A stretch of DNA of 64,000 nucleotides from Collybiopsis luxurians FD-317 M1. Taxonomy: Eukaryota > Basidiomycota > Agaricomycetes > Agaricales > Omphalotaceae. Both the position numbers and the translations under genes were made by a program. Positions 10,010 to 21,700 of the stretch are shown piece after piece (position 1 is the stretch's first letter; every line of letters begins with the position of its first letter). The DNA lies in the NCBI GenBank assembly GCA_000827265.1, contig KN834761.1:3841-67840 (forward strand), in the 5' to 3' direction. Below the pieces are notes generated by a model that made no database searches, was not told the DNA's origin, and saw only the letters and a list, made by a program, of their open reading frames with translations.

Positions 10010-12257
10010 ATGGAATTACAACTGGTATACCGTTTCTTGCGGAAAGTATCTGACTGGGCAGTAACAGGGTATTACTCTGAAGTGCTTGTGGAGGGACAAG
10101 AAAATATCCTCAACATCCAGGACGACGGAGGGACCTCTGTAAATGGGCCGGTCATCCTTTGCGCTTCTCACCATAACGAAATGATCGACATCGCGACGCT
10201 TGCCATGACTATGCCCAAACGCCAAGGGGAACGTCGGCACGTATCTTTCTGGGCGAAGGAGTCGATGTTCAAGAACCCTGTCGGAGGATGGGTCATGCGT
10301 TCTTCTGAGGCTATTCCTGTCAAACGGAATCCAAATAGATCTGATTCTGGAGTCTCAGGCCGTAATGATAATGGCGGTGGAAGCCTTTTCGCAAGTACAT
10401 CTCATGCTCTCTCGCTTGACAAAGTTGTCGGCATATTCCCCGAGGGTACTAGCTACACTCAGCCGGGTATTGTTCAAGTCATGCCTGGAGCTGCTCGCGC
10501 TGCGGTGGAATACGAACTCTGGCGATACGAAAACCGACGGGATACCGATGGTGGTATACCGGGCAGAGACGTCGTGATCATACCTGTCGGTATTGTGTAC
10601 ACCGACAAGACAAAGTATCAAAGTCGAGTCAAGGTGCGATACGGGACGCCCATTCGACTGGAAGAGTACTGGGAAGAGCACGACGACCCCTCATCTTCTG
10701 AGTCCGCCTCATCAGGGGTGGATTCTTCACGAGCCGGTACTGTGACCAAAGCTGTAGCGGCACGGATTGAGCAGGCGCTCTTTGGACTGACTATCAATGC
10801 CCCTGATTGGGAGACACTGTACGCTGCTCAGGTAGCGAGAGATGTTATTTTCGAAGACGAAGAGATTCCACTTCAGAAATGGATACCCGTTTCTCAGAGG
10901 TTCGCGTTCACGCACTTTTCCTCCTGCTACTGCTTCAACTAACGAACTCACAGACTCATAGATCTATTCACACCTACCGCTAGTTCATCAGAACCATTAG
11001 ATCATGCTCGACGAGCTTTGACGAGATATTATGCACTTCTGCACCACACTGGTCTTTCGCATTCCGTACTTAAAGCACTCTACCCCCTAGCTGTGTCTTC
11101 CTTACCTTCGAAACCCGGTCCGACTCCGATGGCGATATTGCATCGGAAAGATATCAGCAAGTGGACTAAGGAAGATTGGAAATCCTATCATCTCGCGACA
11201 TTCCGTTTCCATGTAAGCCATGCTGGCTCGTTATCGATATTGAAGAATATCGCCCACACGATAGCGATCATTCCAATCCTTCCGCTATACGTTCCCGCTT
11301 TTGTTGTATCACATCTGACCGCTCGGTTCCTCGCCACTCCCGGCGAAGATGAAGGTGAAGCGCAGTTCAGGTCAGTTGGAGGTGGAGTGGGATTGGGATT
11401 GGGACTAGTGCTGGGTAAGGTTGTTTCCGGTGAAATTTGGAGGAGGGGATATGCGTCCCGTGCTATAGAAATTTTACTCTCGAGGTTTGGACCCGTCCTT
11501 GATGGAATACGAGTCTCTTTCGATCATTGGGTGGATACATTGGAAGTCACGACCCGGAACGTTTGGCAGTCGAACTTTGCCGCTATGGGAACCATTCGTT
11601 GGGCAGTTGAGCAAGTATCTAACTCATTGAAGATACTCAAATCAAATGAGGCATCAGATCTGGTGTCAAATTTTTTGGCGAGTGACGCGGTGGCTACGAC
11701 AGCAGGTGGGGTGTTGAAAGGGACGGGATGGTTACTTCTAGCTTGGGGCATCGTGAAGTGGCATGGGTTGTTTATCCGACGTACGCTCTTATTTCGTGTC
11801 ATGTTTTTTTTCTCCACTCAATGTTTACCCTGCAGGCGCACATACAGCCTACATTCATACACTAGCTCCATCTGCGCGAGGGCTATGGTTACACCATCTT
11901 CGTGTTCTATTTTGGGTCAATTCTTGGAACTCTCCCTCCGGCGATAATCAACCAAAATCGCACCTCTTTGAAGATTCGGAACTGTCGCCGTACCTTACTC
12001 TCCCGCCTCCACCATCGAATGCATTCATTCGACAGAAGGCACACTCTAATGAACCCGGGTCATCAAACGCATCGGCAATTCTGGACCCTGGACTTCTCTC
12101 ATCGACTGAAAAGTCGGATTTGGTACAGAAACCGCAAGAAAAACTACGTCCTATACCTCCTTCCAAACTCCTCGCAGCCCTTTTATGTGCAAGGGAGGAA
12201 GCGACGAGTGCTATCTACTCGTTGAACGGAGTAAGCGATACTGTAAAAGCGCTGTAA
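10010..12257 (+). CDS. Glycerol-3-phosphate/dihydroxyacetone-phosphate O-acyltransferase
   Basis: A membrane acyltransferase of the yeast Sct1/Gpt2 type, which transfers an acyl group from acyl-CoA to glycerol-3-phosphate or DHAP, the first step of phosphatidic acid synthesis in the ER. Exons are 10010-10899, 10954-11780 and 11836-12257: 2139 bases, 712 aa, close to the yeast enzymes (about 740-760 aa). Motif I is SHHNEMID (about residues 52-59) with the catalytic His and Asp. Motif III is GIFPEGTSYTQP (about 141-152). A later substrate block is VVIIPVGIVYTDK. Hydrophobic segments follow at IAIIPILPLYVPAFVV and in a glycine-rich stretch (GGGVGLGLGLVLG). The start is the ATG that opens MELQLVYRFLRK; an ATG five bases upstream is out of frame. 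A broken fragment of this gene lies at 7735-7867. Confidence 0.92.
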
Positions 12258-12880
12258 TTTAGTAGAGGAAATACTCAGGCATGCTGTTTTCTTCGCACTG
12301 CAATGTGCAAATGATGGTAGAATTTGCTCGAAGGGCTATGTAGCATTTGCTCTAGCATTTTGTAAGAAACAACTCGTTTCCGTCCTTGGCGCTTTTCTTA
12401 TTAAGAATATCAGAGATAGTACTTACATAGGCGAGAGCGAAATCCAAGACGAGCATTGCTCCGCGAATTAAAGGAGCTCCTACTTTCGGGCCGTCTTTGC
12501 CGGTTAGCTATCATCCAATACAGAATGTAATGCTTGAATACCGAAGCAATCATTCTGCCGAATTATCATTGAAGGCCAGTGATGAGGGTGAAGTTCGTAT
12601 TTGGAAAAGGTCAAGCCACAAGGTGTGGAATTTATGCAGAACTCGGTAACACTGTCGGTAAGGGTTCGTCAAATCCAACCCGAGTTCATCAGGTTGATGC
12701 ATATCTACCTCACCTGGTATCGGTAACGAGAAGAAACCCGGACGTGTGTCCTCAGATTGCCGGAGGTGCCGATCAGATCCCAGTTCAAAAGCTAGTAGAG
12801 CAGGAAGATAAAATTGGGATGATTTTTGCTATTGCGGCCTGTTGTAGCCCGCTGCAGATATATTTGAAGTGCCGGTGCTA
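12258..12880. other. Intergenic region before the pogo-like element
   Basis: No plus-strand gene is recognised. On the minus strand, 12360-12500 could encode an exon end (GPKVGAPLIRGAMLVLDF, then a possible intron and KKSAKDGNELFLTKC). It has no identifiable homology and is cut off by the transposon at 12881. This may be the stub of a displaced gene, with low certainty. Confidence 0.35.
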
Positions 12881-14483
12881 CTATGGTTGTTAGGGATAGT
12901 TTCGGGTTAGGGATAGTTAAATTTTCAAAAAATTGCTGAAATGAAGGCCTTCCGCGTGTCAAATGGCCATAGTAAATTTTTTATAGCATGCTTGAATACT
13001 AGTGCTTACTTCTATCTACTTACATTGGGAATATTTCAAGGGGAAACAAAGTGGTTGAGCAAATAGTGAGTCTACTCAACCATGTACTTTCATCAAAGTG
13101 CCAGGAACATTATAATAATGAATAGAATAAATACACTAAAGTGGCTAGGGCTTTGTATTATGTTTTGAAGAGCTTAAATCCTAAATTCCAAGAAAATCCA
13201 TGCAGTATCGAACGAATGAGCACCAAAACAAAGTAAAAGATAAGTTGGATGTGACATTGAGCGCGGGGGAGGGGATGCCGTGGGTCGGCTCGGCATCAAT
13301 GCACAAGTCCTGTCCACAGACTCGACTACAAATGCGACTACAAACACAACATATCACAATGACCAGGCCTAAATCTCTCCGAACAAACCCTGTGAAGCCT
13401 CGTAAGATTGATGATGCCACTGAAGAAAGACTGAAGGAAGCGAAGAATGATCTCAATTGCACAAATAAATTCCCAACCATGGCCGCTGCTGCAAAATTCC
13501 ACAATGTCCCTCCTTGGACACTCCGAAACCGGATCAGAGGTATCGAGTCGAAGAAGGTGGCACACAACAAAGAGGCCCCTTTGACTGAAGCGGAACAAAA
13601 GGTGCTCCTCAGCTGGGTGTACTATCTTGGACTTGCTGGCCTGCCAGTCAACAAACGCACTCTCCGACAAAAAGTGCAAGCTATTCTTCAGGCAAAGGGA
13701 GTTCAAGTGACAGAGAAGATGGTCTCGCGATCATGGATATGAAACTTTAAGAAAGCGCACGCAACAGAGCTGAAAACTGTGCAAGGCTCTGGCCTGGACC
13801 CAAAGCGAGCACAGGCCTTTAACTACAAAACTGTTCACCAGCATTTCAAACTTCTAGATGAACTCTTGAAGGAGAAAGATATTCCTTGGGAAAATGTGTA
13901 CAATATGGATGAGAAAGGGATTCAGGTGGGAGGAGGTCAAAAGAATACCCAGGAGCGATACTTCTTCTCCAGAGAGGATAGGATGATGTACTGGCAGAAA
14001 AGCAATAATCTCGAGCTGGTGACAATCATCAATTCCATCTGCGCAGATGGTACAGCAAATATTCCTCTGTGTTTTATCTTCAAAGGAGTCAGAAAATTCC
14101 CAGAATGGATGGAGGTCGACGATGACATTCTGTATGTACCAGACTTGATTGAGGTGCTATTACTAACTACTACAAAGGATCGCAACTTTGGAGAATGGCT
14201 GGACAGATGATCAGTGTGGATTCGAGTGGTTTAGACAATGTTTCATACCTCACATGCAAAAGTGAAACACATCCGGAAAGCCAATTGTACTTCTTTTCAA
14301 TGGACATGGGTCTCACATCAGTGAGGGATGGATCGACCTCGCATTGGTGATACAACTCAATTTTATTTGGGTTTAAAAATCTAATATCTAATAATTTCTA
14401 CCCTTATACTTAAAGAGAACTTAGGAACTTGGTACATTGTGCTTCAGTGCACTAAAACCCAAACTCAGTGTCAACTTGAAATG

Positions 14484-15390
14484 NNNNNNNNNNNNNNNNN
14501 NNNNNNNNNNNNNNNNNNNNNNNNNNNNNNNNNNNNNNNNNNNNNNNNNNNNNNNNNNNNNNNNNNNNNNNNNNNNNNNNNNNNNNNNNNNNNNNNNNNN
14601 NNNNNNNNNNNNNNNNNNNNNNNNNNNNNNNNNNNNNNNNNNNNNNNNNNNNNNNNNNNNNNNNNNNNNNNNNNNNNNNNNNNNNNNNNNNNNNNNNNNN
14701 NNNNNNNNNNNNNNNNNNNNNNNNNNNNNNNNNNNNNNNNNNNNNNNNNNNNNNNNNNNNNNNNNNNNNNNNNNNNNNNNNNNNNNNNNNNNNNNNNNNN
14801 NNNNNNNNNNNNNNNNNNNNNNNNNNNNNNNNNNNNNNNNNNNNNNNNNNNNNNNNNNNNNNNNNNNNNNNNNNNNNNNNNNNNNNNNNNNNNNNNNNNN
14901 NNNNNNNNNNNNNNNNNNNNNNNNNNNNNNNNNNNNNNNNNNNNNNNNNNNNNNNNNNNNNNNNNNNNNNNNNNNNNNNNNNNNNNNNNNNNNNNNNNNN
15001 NNNNNNNNNNNNNNNNNNNNNNNNNNNNNNNNNNNNNNNNNNNNNNNNNNNNNNNNNNNNNNNNNNNNNNNNNNNNNNNNNNNNNNNNNNNNNNNNNNNN
15101 NNNNNNNNNNNNNNNNNNNNNNNNNNNNNNNNNNNNNNNNNNNNNNNNNNNNNNNNNNNNNNNNNNNNNNNNNNNNNNNNNNNNNNNNNNNNNNNNNNNN
15201 NNNNNNNNNNNNNNNNNNNNNNNNNNNNNNNNNNNNNNNNNNNNNNNNNNNNNNNNNNNNNNNNNNNNNNNNNNNNNNNNNNNNNNNNNNNNNNNNNNNN
15301 NNNNNNNNNNNNNNNNNNNNNNNNNNNNNNNNNNNNNNNNNNNNNNNNNNNNNNNNNNNNNNNNNNNNNNNNNNNNNNNNNNNNNNNNNN
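14484..15390. other. Assembly gap (907 N)
   Basis: An unbroken run of N lies inside the insertion. Any open frame called across it is an artefact. The gap is next to a GAAA microsatellite and inside nested repeats, a typical cause of assembly failure. Confidence 0.99.
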
Positions 15391-15462
15391 AGAGAAAGAT
15401 AAAGAAAGAAAGAAAGAAAGAAAGAAAGAGAAAGAAAGAACTAGTACAGAAAGAGAAAGCTT
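15391..15462 (+). repeat. GAAA/GAAAG microsatellite at the gap edge
   Basis: Tandem GAAA units with a few interruptions begin at the first base after the gap. The repeat probably continues into the unsequenced part. Confidence 0.9.
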
Positions 15463-17694
15463 GTAACAGTTAAAAACTTAAAGTCATTGTTTCAAGTTTA
15501 GTTCAGAAGTACCAGTTCAGCTAAAGAAAGTTAGTTAAGAAAGAGCAAAGTCATAGCAGGCCCGAGTTTTACAGAACTCGAGAAGCAAAAATCTGTTAAA
15601 CCTATTATTATTTGTATTCTGTGCAGTTGTATATTGAATTCTACTTTGAAAAGACCCCCTTGAACTCGAGTGTTTGACTTAAAAGTGTGTTGGTGTTGGT
15701 GTGTGTGTGTTTGTTGCACATTCACTTTTGCACTTAGCCCAGAGTTGGCATATCATTGGCAAACAACATCCTACTCTTCTGTCTTCCTCCACATACTACC
15801 CATTGCCTCCAACCTCTAGATGTCGGCTGCTTTGGACCTTTACAGATGGCATGGTTCAACCGCTGTGATACAGTATTGACTGAGACTGGGGAGCCAATGG
15901 AGTTGCAATATGTGGTAAAGGAATACTGGGAAGCAAGAAAGGTGTCATTCAAAGAGTCTATGATCTTGGCATCTTGGCAAAAATCTGGAATTCGACTGTT
16001 AAATCCTTCAGTCTTCTCAGCTTCAGACTTCGCACCTAGTATTCCATCGTCTATTAAAAACCAACTACCAGAATCTTTTCCAAGACATCTCCCACATGCT
16101 CCAGACGCCTCTTCTGATGACGCCATATTTGACGGTGAGGTGCTCTTGGAGATGAGGGAGGAAAGGGAGGAAAGAGAGGAAAGGGAGGAAAGGGAGGATG
16201 GACATGAGTCAGACTTTGAGTCAGAATCTGATGACAGCTTTCATCCATCAGATTCTGACAAAGATACAGAAAATGACAGTCACGCAGACCTTTGCATGTC
16301 TTCTTCAACCTCATTGCTTTCATCAGACTGGAACACTCATCAACAAGTCACATGCAGCTCCCACATCCAAGGACCCACTCCCATCCCCTCTCAGCAAAGT
16401 CTTCTGCCACGCACACTCTGAGAAGTTGATCTTGCATGCCGTATCGTTGACCTTGAAGAAGCAAACTGTGACTTAAAATCACAACAGGACACTGCCTCTG
16501 CACATGCAATTCTAACAGCTCAGGAGCTCAGCATTGTAAAGCACAAATACAACAAGAAGGGGCAGAAGAAGGATGCGTTGAGGTGTGTTGTCACCGATGC
16601 CAGAATCTTGACGTCTCAGGAAGGAAAGGAGCAGGCAGCTGCAGATGCAGCAAAAAAAGTGGCAAAAAAGAAGGCCAAAGCCCAGAGGCAGGAGAAGCGA
16701 AAGGATGCTGAGCGTGCAGACATCATTCGGCGTGCAGATCAGGAGCGGAGCAGTTCCGCTTTCACTGGGTCACTCAGGTCCAAGCCTAAAAGTGCATTGG
16801 TTGATATCTCCTTTGCTCTCAATCTTCCATCTGACAACACCACCCTTGACATACTCCGCGCACAAATTGTGTCCCACTTCAATGCAAACCCAGAGCTCAA
16901 AGTGCATGAGCGGTTCATCGGTCTGTTTGTGCAAAAGTGAAAACAGCCAGATGAGCCAAAGGAGAGTGACATACAAGAGCCATCATCTCAATGCCATTCT
17001 CCAACTCCTGGGCCTTCATCATTTCATTGCCATTCTCACTCTCCCGCTGATTTGCTTTCACCAACCTCTCGAATTCATCATTTTGGTCCCAAAAATCCAG
17101 CCCAGTCTCAAACCAGTTACCCTTTTACTTTCCGATACTCATCCTCTTCCCTGACTGCATCCCAGTATCTACCTTACACACCACTTCCTCCTTGTCCTGT
17201 CCCCATTCCTCTTCCTCAACATGCTCCTAGTGATAGCTTACCCTGAATATAAAGTTTTATATTGCATCTTTATTTCTGTGTACTCATTAAAACAATCACA
17301 CCATGGCCTCCTTGAATCTTCATACAATTTGACCAGCACAATGAGCATCAGTTGATCTTGCTGTCTGAGCCATACTTGGCTGTGGTGCCATGGTGCCGGA
17401 CTTGTGGCATCTCCATGACAATACTGTGACTGACAAGCGAACTATCCCTAACCCTCCTCGGTCACTGCCCGACGAGGTCAGTAAAATTAATTAAAATCTC
17501 AGAAATTCATGGTAGGGGTTTTTGAGCCCTAGAAATTCAACTATCTACTCAGATTAACAATATTCAAACAGATTGAGACATTATTAGTGTTTTGATCAAA
17601 TTGAAACTATCCCTAACAACCATAGTACTACTGCCCAAATCCAAATTAAAATATGCGAGATCTTGTTTCCTTGACAGGCATTCAATCCCTGTTA

Positions 17695-18371
17695 CTATGG
17701 TTGTTAGGGATCTTGTAAACTTTTACATATCGCAAATTTCTGCTTTAAGTACTGACTGGATCCAAAATCTGAGTACACAGCTGAATTTGTAACACTTTAG
17801 TGCCCTTATTCCCAAAGTTTTGAGGGATTACAGGGAGCTCTGCAAGCGTCAGTCAATGACCAAGCAAAAACAGGGATCTTTCAGACCCTTGTCACACAGA
17901 TATCACTGTGAAGCCACTAGTCAGCCATTCTGGTGGCTTGGCAACTCAAGGAAGAATACAAGTTGTTCTAGCTCTGCCGAGGTACGGCTTGGTCCCTGTG
18001 TCACACTGGAGCACCCTCTCATATTTTCTTGTTCGTCTATGGCTCAAATTGAGCCAGATCATTACTAAAATTGACAAGAGGACTCTAAAGATCTTCTTCA
18101 TTTGTGTGTGCCCTTTTTTGGGGCATTAGTAGATACCATTTTGCTGTTCCTGATGATTTATGTAGAATCACGCATCATTTTTAATGAGTTTTCATCTTGC
18201 ATTTGCTCGTCCTGCAGGAAAATCTTGCTTCAAGTCAATGATAAGGTAGATTATTACTGAAACAATATGTTCATAAAGTATTAAAGGCAGAGAGTGTCTC
18301 AAACTCTTAGAATCGAGCATTTTTTAAAAATCACAAGTTCCCTGTTGCCACAAGATCCCTAACAACCATAG
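17695..18371. mobile_element. Non-autonomous (MITE-like) relative of the pogo element
   Basis: A 677-bp element with perfect 22-base terminal inverted repeats beginning CTATGGTTGTTAGGGATC. It is flanked by TA on both sides (17693-17694 and 18372-18373). The outer 17 bases are identical to the TIR of the pogo-like element that ends 69 bases upstream. The interior shows no transposase. The shared termini suggest that it was moved by a transposase of that family. Confidence 0.88.
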
Positions 18372-18525
18372 TATGTATAAATGCCATTCCTGCCAGAGCC
18401 TAAGCAAAATCTCCGCTCAGATGCTGGACAGCAGCTGCTTCTGGATAGCGATTTGATAGGAGGCAAGTGACAGTCAAGCTACAGCAGAACTTGAACTCCT
18501 TCATTCATCTCATGAATGCAGAAGA

Positions 18526-18764
18526 TGTTGAAGGTAGCATTATTCCGACTTTATTTCCTTATTTGGTACTTGTTTCATATGGACTCTCTTACATATGTTC
18601 CCTACCTACCAACCCCTGTCTTTAGTTCTCTCTCTCATACCTTTACATACCAGCTTACTGCCTTTAATAGTAAGCCTATACCTATTCCACTTATTTGTTC
18701 TCATTACTAACCTTACCTAGTACTTTATATTTATTCTGTCCTAGCTTGGAACCTGCGCTCAACT
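18526..18764 (+). repeat. 5' LTR of the copia element
   Basis: About 239 bases, starting TGTTGAAGGTAGC. It is about 97% identical to the 3' LTR by eye; about half of the mismatches are CpG/TpG-type. The exact 3' boundary (…GCTCAACT) is inferred from the TSD. Confidence 0.85.
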
Positions 18765-18768
18765 GGTT

Positions 18769-21700
18769 ATGGGCCCCGTCATGACTACTGAATCCACTAC
18801 CTACAAGATTGATAACCTCCCAAAACTTAAAGACGACAGGACAAACTGGCATAGTTGGAAGGAGAAAGCCTTCAATAACATTGTCAGCAAACCTGGACTT
18901 AGGAGGCATATCCTAGGTCATGCTATATGCCCAACTGAACCCTACTGTAGGCAAAACAAGTGGTACACTAGTGCTTTGGATACCGCCATTGAACTCACAG
19001 ACAATGACCGTGACAAGATTGATGACCAAATAGACCTCTACCACCAGCGTGAAGCCCTGGTCTGTGATATCATCTACAAATGTCTCTCTGAGACAACCTT
19101 GAATATGGTAAAGGGGTGCATCAATTCTCATGAGGTCTGGAAATGTCTCTGCGATCACTTCAAAAAGCGAGGCAATGCTATCCATACATCCCTCCTCACC
19201 ACTCTCCAGGCAACTCGCTGTTCTGATACCGACAACATTCATGCCCATCTCAACACCATGAGCACTATCTGCGAATCCTTGACTGCTATGAACCAGGATC
19301 TCCTGGAAGGCACATACATCACTTACCTCAAGATCTCTCTTCCTGAGTGGTACCAATCCATAATCCATGTGGTATCTGCTGGCATAGTCTCTGCTGGCAA
19401 AACTATCACAGCTCAGGACATAATCACCCCAGTTCTTGAAGAGTACAATGGTTGGGTCACTCAACAGAAAGCCAATAAGGTGATCCAGAACACCGCTATG
19501 TTGGTTACTGGGAATCAGAGCACTACTCAGAATAAAGGCGGTAATGCTGAAAAGAAGGAGAAGTTAGATGTTGTCTGCTCTAACCCAAATTGTGGAAAGA
19601 AGGGACATACGCAAGAGCAGTGCTATAGCAAAGGTGGAGGCTGTGAAGGGCAGGCACCTTGGCAGAAGAAGAGGTTGAAGCAGAAGGGCAAGAAGTCGGC
19701 AAATATTGCTGTAACATCCAGTGACACCAACTACACCTTTTCTGTTATTACCAATGAGCAAAGTGAAACAGCTCAAGACTCAATGGCAACTTACTCCTCT
19801 TCAGAGCACAGCAAAATTCTTGATACTGGTGCCAGCTGCCACTACACACCGGATCGTAATGCCCTATCCAACTTCATAGATATCACTCCAGAGCCCATAT
19901 ATGCAGCTGACAGTCGGCATGTACATGCCACTGGCTGCGGCAATATGTTGGTAGATTTCCCCATGGGCAAGGGGGAACAGCTGACTAAAATCTGGTTGAA
20001 GAATGTCTTGTACATCCCTGAAATGTCATATACACTGATTTTGGTTCAAAAGCTCAATGAAGCTGGTTACTCCATTGAAGTTGGAGGAAATACCTGCATC
20101 ATTTGTTCCCCCAAACCTGAACATAAGATTATTGCATCAATCCCAAGCATTCGAGGTCTCTATTGCATCCATCCTGGTCCTCCTTTCAAATCTTCATCAG
20201 CTCATAGTGCAAACCTCTCTGCTCAATGGAAACTCACCCTTCTCAAATTTCACTCTCTTTTCAATCATATCGATTTCAAAATGTGCATCAAGATAGTCAA
20301 GGAGCAACTCTGGGATGACCTCCCGGACATTGACCTTTCCCCTATCTGCCCTTTCTGCGAAGTTTGCGCTAGGGCAAAATCAACTTGTCAGCCCTTTCCA
20401 AAGGAGAGTAAAATGACCTATGAGAACTATAGTGATAAGGTCGTATCTGATCTCTGGGGTCCTGCAAGCATGAAGAGCCTTGGCCATAGCTCCTATTTCC
20501 AGCCTATCATTGACTCTGCATCACATGAGATATTTGTGTATTTTCTCTCATCAAAATCTGAAGCCTACGAGAAGTATTGTGAGTACAAGGCATTTGTGCA
20601 GAATCACTGCGATGTCAAGAACATCAAGATATTTGGATGCAACTGTGGTGGCAAGTTCACAAGCAAAGTATTTGATACTCACCTTACAAAAGCTGGAACC
20701 AAGCGACACCTCAATGTGCATGATTTGTCCCCTTCTAATGGTCTTGCTGAATGAGTCATTGGCATCCTGCTCGCAGACACTCGAGCTCTCTTATCAGGAT
20801 CTGGCCTACTGAAATTCCTTTGGCCGGAAGCTATTTGGCATTCTATTTGGCTACAAAACTGTTTGCATTCTGGGAATAGGAACAAATCAGCCTACGAGTT
20901 TGTGAAGAATATGAAGCCTTCTGCAAAAGGCCTCATACCTTGGGGAGCACCAGTCTTCATCCAGGACTTGAACTCCAATAAAATAGGTGAGCGGGGAATA
21001 GAGGGAAGGTTCATTGGCTATGACAGGGACTCAAAAGGTATGTGAGTCTATTGGCCAGACCATTGAGTTGTATCAGTTGAATGCAATGAGCGGCATGACC
21101 CGAACATAGTTGTCTACAAGTTGGTTGGGTCTGAGGGGGAGAACACTAGAAGTTCAGCCCCTGTCCAACTCGAACTTCAACAACTTGAACCTCAAATGCA
21201 TGCCAAAAGTCAGCCCAATACTAACGAACCCTCACTTCCCACTTGTCCAATTTGAGCCCAACCTCCTCCAGGATTCTTTAATGAAACCGCTATGGGTAAA
21301 CGAGCAGGATTAGCTGAATTTGCCAAGGGATATGAAGCTTTACTTACTGAATTAGGAAATGAGCTGAATGCAGATACCGATGACTTCAATTATCAAGTTT
21401 CAGAACTCACTCTTGCAGCCATGAATGGCACCCCAAACTCAATCACTACTGCATTATCTGGTCCTGAATCTGAGCAATGGTCGAATGCATACCAAAATGA
21501 GGTTGATAGACTTACCACTTATGGAACATTCAATATCATCAAATGTCCCTCTGACAGCACCAACATTGCTAAATGCATTGTAGCCTTACACAAGAAACCT
21601 GGACCAAATGGTGAAATTGCCAAGTTCAAGGCCAGAATCTGTGTCGGCAGTTATAGCCAGGTGTACAGTGTCGACTTTGATAAAACCTTTGCACCAGTTG

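Larger units (their letters stand above)
14348..15755. mobile_element. TG...CA insertion inside the transposase, probably an LTR or LTR element
   Basis: This insertion splits the transposase exactly between GWIDLAL and ANNILLFCLPP. It begins TGATACAACTC and ends GAGTTGGCATATCA. These are imperfect inverted termini with the TG...CA ends usual for long terminal repeats. The flanks share TTGG (14344-14347 and 15756-15759; ATTGG or CATTGG if the boundary is shifted), a short target-site duplication. The span is 1408 bases as assembled, of which 907 are N, so its true size and any coding content are unknown. A solo LTR or a collapsed full element are both possible. Confidence 0.65.
13200..16940 (+). 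pseudogene. Pogo-type DDE transposase, disrupted
   Basis: This encodes a transposase with an N-terminal CENP-B/psq-type HTH region (FPTMAAAAKFHNVPPWTLRN), a CENP-B second DNA-binding region (SWVYYLGLAGLPVNKRTL) and a DDE_1 catalytic core (YNMDEKGIQVGGG; later HTTHCLQPLDVGCFGPLQ). An acidic Glu/Arg-rich region follows, then a C-terminal SAP-like segment (LPSDNTTLDILRAQIVSHF). An ATG at 13359 (MTRPKSL) is an alternative start. It is dead: TGA codons at 13740, about 14263 and 16420, a frameshift near 14150-14200, and an insertion with an assembly gap after residues GWIDLAL. The second catalytic aspartate (expected in DGHGSH) is asparagine at 14299-14301. The stops all look like CGA-to-TGA changes. 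Confidence 0.88.
12881..17625 (+). mobile_element. Pogo-like DNA transposon with TIRs and TA target duplication
   Basis: Both ends carry the same terminal inverted repeat beginning CTATGGTTGTTAGGGATAGT. The left copy starts at 12881 and the right copy ends at 17625. The element is flanked by TA on each side (12879-12880 and 17626-17627), the target site of the Tc1/mariner/pogo superfamily. A second inner inverted repeat, GGGTTAGGGATAGTT, lies at about 12904-12918, with its complement at about 17441-17455. Inside is a pogo-type transposase (13200-16940) that is interrupted by another insertion (14348-15755). Without that insertion the element is about 3.3 kb. Confidence 0.9.

Noticed and set aside
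14437..15473. Two long open frames of over 320 codons
   Set aside because: They run through the 907-base N gap and consist almost wholly of unknown residues.
16054..16323. Minus-strand frame rich in Pro/Phe
   Set aside because: Antisense of the acidic Glu/Arg-rich repeat in the transposase; a composition artefact.
18913..19464. Minus-strand frame of 183 codons
   Set aside because: Antisense of the copia gag region, which has clear UBN2-type coding on the plus strand.
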